DNA of 64,000 nt. It comes from WTGJ01 sp965237765. Lineage in GTDB: Bacteria; Chloroflexota; Anaerolineae; Aggregatilineales; Phototrophicaceae. The stretch lies in assembly GCA_965237765.1 (NCBI GenBank), contig OZ250157.1:186001-250000 (forward strand), written 5' to 3'. Below are positions 9,574 to 16,841 of this stretch, piece after piece. The notes beneath the pieces were generated by a model, which was not told the origin of the DNA, did no database searches, and saw only the letters and a program-made list of their open reading frames with translations. Each line of letters starts with the position of its first letter. Positions within the stretch are counted from its first letter, which is position 1. A program made the position numbers and the translations under genes.

Positions 9574-10460
9574 TCACTCCAAGCGACCCGGCCGACCAGT
9601 GTAATCGCGCAGGTAGAGGAAATCGTGGCCGAGGGTGCGGCGGCTCAGTTTGGCGATATTCGGCATCGTACGCTTGTAGTGCTGCTGCTTCAACCGTTCC
9701 CAAAAGCGCGCGACAAATTCGCCCTCGAATCCGCAGGCCACCGCTTCCTCCACCGAATAGCGCTCGTCGACGAGGCGTTAGAGCAATGCATCGGCCACAT
9801 CGTAGCTGAAGCCCAGCTCGTCCTCATCTGTCTGCCCGGCCCAGAGATCCGCACTGGGCGCTTTTGCCAGAATGGGCGCCGGTAGTTCAAGCGCAGCCGC
9901 CAGCTGCCACACCTGTCGCTTGTACAGATCGGCAATGGGTTGCAGGGCCGCCGCGCTATCGCCGTAGATGGTCGAATAGCCGAGCAACATTTCCGTTTTA
10001 TTGCTCGTGCCAAAGACCAAACCGCCCCAGGCTGCTGACTGATCATAAAGCGCCAACATCCGCAGGCGCGCGTAGATATTGCCACGCCGCAAGCGGCCCA
10101 TCTTGGGGAAACGCACGATTAGGGATGCAGCCAACTTACCGATGGGAAATCCATGTGTGGCAGGCTCAACAGCTCGATCATCAGACTGGCATCTTACAGA
10201 CTCGCCGCGGAGGATTCCGCGGCCGGCAAACGCACTGCAAGCACATTGGCCGGCCCCAGCGCGCGGGCCGCTACCGTTGCCGCCAGCGCCGAATCGATTC
10301 CGCCGGATAATCCGACGACGCAGCGAGCCAGGCCAGCCTTCGCCACCGTGTCGCGAACGAACCCAATCAGCACACGCGCTGCCAATTCGGTATGGATGGC
10401 GAGGCGGGGCAGAATCGCTTCAGCCGCGGCTGCGTTCTTGCGCACCTCACGAACCCGCAA
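9574..10460 (-). pseudogene. nadE: NH3-dependent NAD synthetase remnant with two stops and a frameshift
   Basis: Read across its lesions this is a full NadE of about 295 residues. The N-terminus has the PP-loop GLSGGIDSA. The middle has RRGNIYARLRMLALYD, GTSNKTEMLLGY and GDSAAALQPIADLYK. The C-terminus has ADLWAGQTDEDELGF and KRTMPNIAKLSRRT. NadE adenylates and amidates nicotinic acid adenine dinucleotide to NAD. Three lesions break it: an in-frame TAA at 10194-10196, a 1-nt deletion near 10141-10144, and another TAA at 9778-9780. Both TAA codons could derive from CAA by one transition. The start is TTG at 10460, or GTG at 10445, overlapping or just following the glucokinase stop. The organism must make NAD by another NadE; compare the stand-alone glutaminase at 33986. 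Confidence 0.85.
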
Positions 10461-11178
10461 GGAGCGCTGCGCCCACGATACCCGCTTGGTTTCGCAATTT
10501 CGCCGGCATAATGGGGGCGCCTGCCCGCAAATATGGCAGGAATTTGTCGTGCCTCTTGCTCACGCCGCCTCCGAAGATGTAGTAATCGGGCGAGAGCAGA
10601 CGGTCGACGAGGGCAAGAAATTCGTTGACCCGCGCCGCCCATACAGGCCAACTGAGCTTCTCGCGGCGGCGGGCGCTATCGGTCATGTAGCGTTCGGCTG
10701 AGTCACCATACATGGGCAAATGGCCGAACTCCGTATTCGGCACGAGCACGCCTTCGCGAAAGAGCGCGCTGCCCAGCCCCGTACCCAACGTGAAAACGAG
10801 CACCGTGCCCAGCTGCCCACGCGCAGCGCCGAATTGCAACTCCGCAAGGCCCGCCGCGTCGGCGTCATTCACCAGCACAACCGATTGCCCGAGGCGCTCT
10901 TGCAGGGCCGCTTGCGCCGGATAACCGATCCAAGCCTTATCAACATTCGCCGCGCTGAGCGTTTGCCCTGCACGAACGACGCCCGGGAAAGTGCAGCCGA
11001 TCGGACCACGCCAGGCAAATTCTTGGACGATGCGCGCGACGACTTCGACGACACTCTCGGGCGTGGAAGGTTGGGGCGTATCGATTCGGAGGCGCTTCAT
11101 CGTGAGCACGCCATCAATCAAATTCACTGGCGCGGCTTTAATACCCGAGCCACCCATATCAATTCCCAGGGCTATCAT
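10447..11178 (-). CDS. ppgK: Polyphosphate glucokinase (ROK family)
   Basis: 243 residues, the usual size for PPGK. The N-terminal phosphate loop is DMGGSGIKAA (residues 7-16). CTFPGVV and NDADAAGLAE (the latter with the catalytic Asp region) follow, then GTGLGSALF and the C-terminal IFGGGVSKRHDKFL. PPGK phosphorylates glucose with inorganic polyphosphate, often also with ATP, and feeds glycolysis and the pentose phosphate route represented elsewhere in this window. The ATG at 11178 follows an AAAGGGAT ribosome site and a good promoter at 11216-11244. The gene is intact and sits head-to-head with the pst phosphate operon, a plausible pairing of polyphosphate use with phosphate uptake. The family is well defined. 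Confidence 0.9.
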   Translation of the reverse strand: MIALGIDMGGSGIKAAPVNLIDGVLTMKRLRIDTPQPSTPESVVEVVARIVQEFAWRGPIGCTFPGVVRAGQTLSAANVDKAWIGYPAQAALQERLGQSVVLVNDADAAGLAELQFGAARGQLGTVLVFTLGTGLGSALFREGVLVPNTEFGHLPMYGDSAERYMTDSARRREKLSWPVWAARVNEFLALVDRLLSPDYYIFGGGVSKRHDKFLPYLRAGAPIMPAKLRNQAGIVGAALLAGS

Positions 11179-11215
11179 GCCATCCCTTTATGCCCAATTC
11201 CTGCACCACCGCTAC

Positions 11216-11244
11216 ATTATGCCCATTCCTGGCGCGGCTGTCAG
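11216..11244 (-). promoter_or_regulatory. Sigma-70-type promoter for ppgK and the downstream gene train
   Basis: On the minus strand a -35 CTGACA (11244-11239) and a -10 CATAAT (11221-11216) are separated by 17 bp. Each matches the consensus at five of six positions. Transcription would start near 11209, about 30 nt before the ppgK ATG. Confidence 0.6.
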
Positions 11245-11401
11245 CAATCAAAACTGCGGCAACACGCCGCACCTATATTAACTAATTGCGAGTCAGATGT
11301 AAGAATTCCGCAGCAATTATGTAGCAATGAATTCATGTTTCCTCTCTAATCTCCTCGCGGCCCCTATCGGGAATCCGCATATCAAGGGAAAGGGTGTTGA
11401 A

Positions 11402-12745
11402 ATGCCTAATATTCGCAAGCTGATTGCCATCTGGTTGCTGTTGATCCTCGCGCTGCCACTCGCCAGCATCCATGCGCAGGACGAGCAGCTGGCCAATGTG
11501 GCCCGCGCTCACGGCGATTTGAATACTTTTGCCGACCTTCTCGAAATGTCGGGCCTCGCAGCCGAATTTGATGCAGCGATGTCCCTGACGATCTTTGCCC
11601 CGAGCGACGACGCCTTCGCGGAGCTACCGGGCTTTGCGATCGACTATCTCAGCAACAACTTGGAGTTACTCCAGCAAATCTTGCAATATCACGTGTTGCC
11701 AGAGGCGGCAACGAGCGACAGTCTGCCGAGTGGCGATACCGCGGGGATTACCGGACCCTTGCTGAGTATCCAGCTCGACGAGATGGGCGTTTCAGTCAAC
11801 GACGCGAGCGTCACCGAAGCCGATATCGTTGTGGGTAACACCGTCCTACATATCATCGACCGTGTGCTCGTGCCACCCATCGAATTGCCGGAAGTCATCC
11901 CCAGCTTTGTCGATGGGAGCATCATCATCGCCGGCAGCTCGACCGTCTTCCCGCTCAGCGACGCGATCGCCACGCGCTTTCGCGACGAGGGTTATTCAGG
12001 CAACATCACTGTCGATAACATCGGTTCGGGCGCTGGCTTTGAGCGCTTTTGCGCCGAAGGCGTTACCGATATCTCCAATGCCAGTCGCCCCATCAAAGAC
12101 GCGGAAGTCGAAAATTGCCATGCCGTCGGGCGCGATGTCTTCCCCGTCCGCGTTGGCACGGATGCACTGGCCGTCGTCTTGAATAGCGATAATGACTTCG
12201 TCGATAACCTCTCCCTCGCGCAGCTGACGCAAGTTTTCAGCACTGCAGATACTTGGCGAGACGTGAACCCGGATTGGCCCGCCGAGCCGATCGAGCGCTT
12301 CATCCCCGGCACCGACAGCGGCACCTTCGACTACTTCGTCGAGGAAGTCTTCAACGACAACAAAGAGCCGATCTTGGCCGCCGCGCGTACCAGCCTGAGC
12401 GAAGATGACAATGTGCTCGTCACCGGCGTGAGCGGCAACCCCTACGCCGTCGGCTTCTTCGGTTTTGCCTACTTCGACGCGAACCGCGATGTGCTCACTG
12501 CTGCCACCATCGATGGCATCGTGCCGGAAGCGAGTAGCGTGGACGCTGGCACGTATCCCCTCGCGCGCCCGCTCTTCATGTACGCCGCGCTGGAAATCAT
12601 CGCCGAAAAGCCCCAGGTGGGCGACTTCCTCACCTACTACCTCAACGTGGTGAACGAAGAAGTTAACGCGGTAGGCTACTTTCCGGCCGATCCCTTCGGC
12701 CTCAACCGCGCGAAGTTCCTGGTGCTAGCCGCCACAAGCAACTAG
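11402..12745 (+). CDS. pstS: Phosphate-binding protein PstS with an N-terminal FAS1 (fasciclin) domain
   Basis: 447 residues from the ATG at 11402, which has a purine-rich AAGGGAAAGGG site upstream and begins a clean signal peptide (basic start, hydrophobic core, cut after HAQ near residue 26). Residues about 30-165 are a FAS1 domain: TFADLLEMSGL, LTIFAPSDDAF and LLQQILQYHVLPE, ending IIDRVLVPP. Residues about 175-447 are a PstS-like solute-binding domain: IIIAGSSTVFPLSDAIA, GSGAGFERFC, DISNASRPIK and PGTDSGTFDYF. The protein captures extracellular phosphate for the Pst ABC importer; FAS1 domains are adhesion modules in many secreted proteins. The fusion is unusual. The downstream permease genes are broken, so this protein may now serve another transporter or a surface function. 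Confidence 0.9.
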   Translation: MPNIRKLIAIWLLLILALPLASIHAQDEQLANVARAHGDLNTFADLLEMSGLAAEFDAAMSLTIFAPSDDAFAELPGFAIDYLSNNLELLQQILQYHVLPEAATSDSLPSGDTAGITGPLLSIQLDEMGVSVNDASVTEADIVVGNTVLHIIDRVLVPPIELPEVIPSFVDGSIIIAGSSTVFPLSDAIATRFRDEGYSGNITVDNIGSGAGFERFCAEGVTDISNASRPIKDAEVENCHAVGRDVFPVRVGTDALAVVLNSDNDFVDNLSLAQLTQVFSTADTWRDVNPDWPAEPIERFIPGTDSGTFDYFVEEVFNDNKEPILAAARTSLSEDDNVLVTGVSGNPYAVGFFGFAYFDANRDVLTAATIDGIVPEASSVDAGTYPLARPLFMYAALEIIAEKPQVGDFLTYYLNVVNEEVNAVGYFPADPFGLNRAKFLVLAATSN

Positions 12746-12785
12746 CGGCCAACCGCATCAACGCTGTAGCAGTATTGAGCGATGA

Positions 12786-12821
12786 GAGAAGGGCAACCCT
12801 CTTTGCGATGGTTGCCCTCTC
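12786..12821 (+). other. Hairpin between pstS and pstC
   Basis: GGGCAACC (12791-12798) and GGTTGCCC (12810-12817) form a perfect 8-bp stem with an 11-nt loop. It extends by four more pairs around one bulged A. No T-run follows, so it is more likely an mRNA-stability or partial-attenuation hairpin that keeps pstS expression above the downstream genes than a full terminator. Confidence 0.5.
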
Positions 12822-12944
12822 GTCATATCAACTACAATCGTTTGTTAAACAGGTTGTAATATAAAGCAGCCCACTCGTAACAATACCTTTTCTACAATCG
12901 CTGCCAAGCTGGGAGGTTGGCGACGATAAAGATAAAGGGAACAC

Positions 12945-14421
12945 ATGGCGCAAACTCATATCCTACAGCGATCGAAATCACTGGTCGAAACGGCGCCGAG
13001 AGAGGGAAAACTCGCCCCATGGACGCTCAAGAAAAAATGCGCCTCTTTGAATTGATCATCTAAAATCTATTGCTCCTTTGCGGGCTCGTTTCCATCATCA
13101 CTACTGTCGGCATCCTCTATACCTTAGGCGAGAATTCGTTGCTCTTTTTCCGGAGGCAAGCCTTCGAGCAGGCGAAAATTAATACCGTTGAGCCGGCCAC
13201 CGTGATGAATATGGATGAAGCGGTGGTTGTTGCAGAATCCATTTCCGCCAGTGGCACTAGCGTTCCCATTGCGCTGGGAGAGCGAGCATCGCAACCCTTA
13301 GCAACTGGACAAATACTGGTAATCGGCGAGGAACGCATGCGAATCCGCTCCGTTTCTCAGAGCGCTTTGAGCGTCGAGCGCGCGTATGACGGTAGCAGGG
13401 CAAGCGCTCATGAAGCCGGCGCCAACATCTACTTGCATGTCGACAAGACCATCTTGCTCAGTGGCGAACTTTCCGTCAGCGCGACCGAAATTCCGCTGCC
13501 AGCTGGCAGCGCGGCCGCCTTTGCCGGTGAAGATAAAATCCGCATCGAGCAGGAAATCATGCGTATCGTCTCGGTGGACGAAGCGGCGGCTACGCTCACG
13601 GTAGAACGCGGCGTGGATGACACAAACGTGCTCCGCCACCACGAGAATTTGCCCATCTTCATCACCAAACCGGTAACACTCACCGAATTCTTCACTGGCA
13701 CACAATGGAATCCACAGCTGGGCCGCCTGGGCATCTGGCCGTTGTTGAACGCCACTCTAATGACTACTTTCTTCGCCTTGCTCTTGGCTCTACCGGTCGG
13801 GCTCGGGGTAGCGATCTACCTCAGCGAATACGCCACTGCGCGTTTCCGTTCCCTTGTGAAACCTGTCCTCGAAATACTCGTAGGCGTACCCACGGTGGTA
13901 TATGGCTATTTTGCACTCACCTGGCTGACGCCACTCCTGCAGGATTTGTTGGGCGTGCAGGTGAAACAGTTCAACACACTTTCCGCAGGTTTAGTGATGG
14001 GCATCATGATCGTGCCGACCATCGCCAGCATCAGTGAAGACGCGCTCAGCTCTGTGCCGGGCTCTTTGCGACGGGCATCCTATGCCCTGGGCGCCACGCG
14101 CTTCGAGACCACCTACAAGGTGGTGCTGCCGGCGGCTATATCCGGCATCATGGCGGCCTTTTTGCTGGGCATATCGCGCGCGATAGGCGAAACAATGATC
14201 GTCGCGCTGGCCGCGGGCGCCGGCCCCAATTTCACCTTCAACCCCCTCGAAGGTGCCGAAACGATGACCGGTCATATCGTGCGCATATCCGGCGGCGATA
14301 TCAGCTTCAACACCATCGATTACAACAGCCTTTTCGCCATTGGCTTGCTCCTATCGTTTTGACGATGCTCTTCAATATCGTGAGCGGCGCCATCACCCGC
14401 CGCTTCCGCGAGGTGTACTAG
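12945..14421 (+). pseudogene. pstC: Phosphate ABC transporter permease PstC, disrupted
   Basis: The remnant encodes a PstC-like permease. The N-terminal helix reads IITTVGILYTLG. The permease core includes LALPVGLGVAIYLSEYA, ILVGVPTVVYGYFAL and RRASYALGATRFET, then AISGIMAAFLLGISRAIGET. Lesions: an in-frame TAA at 13061-13063 where Glu is expected; a 1-nt loss near 14354-14360, after which the true C-terminus (LTMLFNIVSGAITRRFREVY, stop at 14421) continues in another frame; and probably a 1-nt loss near 13015 if the ATG at 12945 (with an AAAGGGA site) was the old start. Residues between the first two helices hold an inserted extracytoplasmic region with two copies of a beta-rich repeat (residues ending MRIRSV... 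and MRIVSV...). The longest surviving open frame is 13070-14362. Confidence 0.85.
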
Positions 14422-14424
14422 ACA

Positions 14425-15924
14425 ATGACCAGCCACGAAGACACGGCGCAGCAGGCGCAGGTTTTCATCGAGGCCGGCGCATTCCAGAAATCCATCGCGC
14501 ACCGTCATCAACGCAGCGCCATATGGCGGCGCGTTTACCTGTCGTGCGTGGGCCTCGCTGCGCTTGCTCTTTTCATCCTCCTCGCCAAAATCGTCGACGA
14601 TGCCATGGGCTATATCGCCATCGCCGATGTCGTCAATCCCGACACGTTGATGACCTCTGATGGCCGAAACCTCGAGGAACAGAGCGCCGCTGAGCTGAGC
14701 GCCCTCTTGCGGGAGCGGACTGACGCGCGGCAAGCATTACGTCAGTACTGACCGCCTTTTCAGCGCCTTCCTGGAAGACGTCGCCCAAACACAGGCCGCG
14801 CCCGCCGTGTTGCCTGATCTGACCATCAGCGACATCCTCGACGCTGGCCAGAGCTATCCTCCAGATTGGGCGGAACGAACTATCTTCGATTTGCGCCTTC
14901 CAACCACAGTCGAGCGTGCTAAACGAGACGAAACCGCCCGCGCGGATATCGCCCTCCTGCTAGAGCAAAACCTCAATTCAGCCCGTCTGCTGCAACTGGT
15001 CTACTCGGATATCGTCCAGTTTGAGTTATTGCGCAGCTGGGAGCTAATCGAATCGCTCACGCAACGCGGCCGCATCCAGCGAATCGCCGCTGAAGAATAC
15101 CCCAACGCGCACTTGGAGTTTTACTCCTGGATCAATGGCGATTTCTTGAGCACCCCGATCTCGAATCAGGCGCTCACTACCGGCATCCGCGTCGCCATCC
15201 TGGGTTCGCTGTGGATGTTACTTATCGCAATCAGTGTCTCCTTGCCGCTCGGCGTCGGCGCAGCAATCTATTTGGAAGAATACGCCCGCGATGGCCGCCA
15301 TGGTCGCTTGTTGCGCACAGTCAATAACTTCATCGAGACGAACATCCGCAACCACGCCGGTGTACCCTCGATCATCTACGGCATGTTGGGCCTCGCCGTA
15401 TTCGTGCGCGCGCTGGAGCACATCACCAGCGGGGCTTCATGGGAATGACGGACAGCGATGGCCGCACGATCTTATCCGCCGGTATGACGATGGCCTTGCT
15501 CATCTAGCCGGTCATTATCATTAACGCGCAGGAAGCCATCCGCGCTGTGCCACAATCCATTCGCGAAGCCAGCTACGGCCTTGGCGGGACGAAATGGCAA
15601 ACCATCTCGCGGCAGGTGTTGCCCACCTCGCTACCCGGTATCCTGACCGGCATAATCCTTTCCGTTTCGCGCGCCATCGGAGAGACGGCGCCTCTAGTCG
15701 TAGTCGGAGCAGCAACCACGATCTTCATCGACCCCAACGGCCCATTCTCCAAATTTACCGTGCTACCCATACAGATCTATCGTTGGACGTCCGATCCGCG
15801 CCCTGGTTTTCAGGACGCCGCTGCCGCGACCATCGTCATACTGTTGACGATGCTCATCACCCTAAATGCCGCAGCCATCGTGTTGCGCAATTACTTCAGC
15901 GCCCGCAACCGTAAATTGGTGTAA
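14425..15924 (+). pseudogene. pstA: Phosphate ABC transporter permease PstA, disrupted
   Basis: The frame starts 3 nt after the pstC stop. It has an N-terminal helix (LAALALFILLAKIV), a long extracytoplasmic insertion of roughly 200 residues not found in ordinary PstA, and then a PstA core: SLPLGVGAAIYLEEYA, NHAGVPSIIYGMLGLA and REASYGLGGTKWQTI, then SVSRAIGETAPLVVVG. Three lesions are visible: one extra base near 14719, a 1-nt loss near 15437-15440, and an in-frame TAG at 15505-15507 in the ALLI.PVIIIN helix. The surviving open pieces are 14425-14751, 14807-15448 and 15547-15924. The protein would have formed the PstCA channel. The lesion density and the mix of substitutions and indels argue for real decay rather than one sequencing slip. 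Confidence 0.85.
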
Positions 15925-15927
15925 ACG

Positions 15928-16725
15928 ATGCCCGAACCTGCCCTCCTCATCGATCACCTCAACGTCTATTACGGCGAAACGCAAGCCGTGAAGGACGTGT
16001 GTATGCAAATTGACAAGCGCAAAATCACCGCTTTCATCGGTCCGTCGGGCTGTGGCAAGAGCACCGTGCTGCGCGCCATCAATCGCATGAACGACCTGGT
16101 GCTCAGCGCGAGCGTGCGCGGCCGCGTGATCTACCAGGGCGAAAACCTGTACGACGATTCAAATGATCCCGTCGAAGTGCGCCGCCGCATCGGCATGGTC
16201 TTCCAAAAACCGAACCCTTTCTCCAAAAGCATCTACGAAAACATCGCCTATGGCCCGCGCTTGCTCGGCGTGCGCAACCGCAAAATCCTCGGTGAAATTG
16301 TCGAACATAGCCTGCGGCAAGCGGCGCTTTGGGATGAAGTGAAAAACGACATCCATTCCAAATCTGGCCTCGAATTGAGCGGCGGGCAACAACAGCGTCT
16401 ATGCATCGCCCGCACCATTGCCGTCGAGCCAGAAGTGATCTTGATGGATGAGCCTTGCTCCGCGCTCGACCCCGTCGCCACCCAACGCATCGAAGATTTG
16501 ATGCGCGAGCTGGTCAATATCTATACCATCGTGATCGTAACGCACAACATGCAACAGGCTATCCGCATGTCAGATTTCACTGCTTTCTTCAACATCCGCA
16601 AAGAAGAAATCGACGGTACGGAAATCCGCTGGGGCGAACTTGTGGAATTCGGCCCGACCGGACGAATCTTCTCGGAGCCGCAGCGCCAGGAAACCGCCGA
16701 TTATATCGAAGGACGTTTCGGTTAA
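15928..16725 (+). CDS. pstB: Phosphate ABC transporter ATP-binding protein
   Basis: 265 residues, full length for PstB. Walker A is GPSGCGKST (residues 38-46), the Q-loop lies in FQKPNPFSKS, the ABC signature is LSGGQQQRLCIA, Walker B is VILMDEP, and the switch His is in VTHNMQQA. It drives phosphate import by the PstCA channel from the cytoplasmic face. The start lies 3 nt after the pstA stop. It is intact although both permease genes directly upstream are broken. It may be young in the decay process, work with another permease pair, or retain a signalling role; the sequence cannot separate these. Confidence 0.95.
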   Translation: MPEPALLIDHLNVYYGETQAVKDVCMQIDKRKITAFIGPSGCGKSTVLRAINRMNDLVLSASVRGRVIYQGENLYDDSNDPVEVRRRIGMVFQKPNPFSKSIYENIAYGPRLLGVRNRKILGEIVEHSLRQAALWDEVKNDIHSKSGLELSGGQQQRLCIARTIAVEPEVILMDEPCSALDPVATQRIEDLMRELVNIYTIVIVTHNMQQAIRMSDFTAFFNIRKEEIDGTEIRWGELVEFGPTGRIFSEPQRQETADYIEGRFG

Positions 16726-16763
16726 ATATCCGCGCACCGCTCACTCTTTCGTTTGCTCATAGC

Positions 16764-16807
16764 GGCAACATCTCTAATTTTGAAAGAACGATATGTTGCC
16801 CTATATT
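16764..16807 (+). promoter_or_regulatory. ppc promoter flanked by an inverted repeat
   Basis: A -35 TTGAAA (16780-16785) and a -10 TATATT (16802-16807) lie 16 bp apart. The 8-bp inverted repeat GGCAACAT (16764-16771) and ATGTTGCC (16793-16800) brackets the -35 box and spacer. It could be an operator or a weak hairpin ending the pst transcript. Confidence 0.45.
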
Positions 16808-16841
16808 TAAGGAAGGGTAACAAACAAGGGACCAATCGTCT

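Noticed and set aside
10153..10701. Plus-strand frame across nadE and ppgK
   Set aside because: The minus strand shows unmistakable NadE and PPGK motifs, and the plus frame has no recognisable domain.
11238..11260. PHO-box-like CTGTCAG...CTG repeat upstream of pstS
   Set aside because: Spacing and the second half do not match the CTGTCAT direct-repeat model, and the first half coincides with the ppgK -35 box.
12945..15924. Stop-codon reassignment or programmed recoding as the reason for internal stops in pstC and pstA
   Set aside because: Both TAA and TAG stops occur, together with indels, and all intact genes in the window end with TAA, TAG or TGA and have no internal stops. Ordinary decay explains the pattern better.
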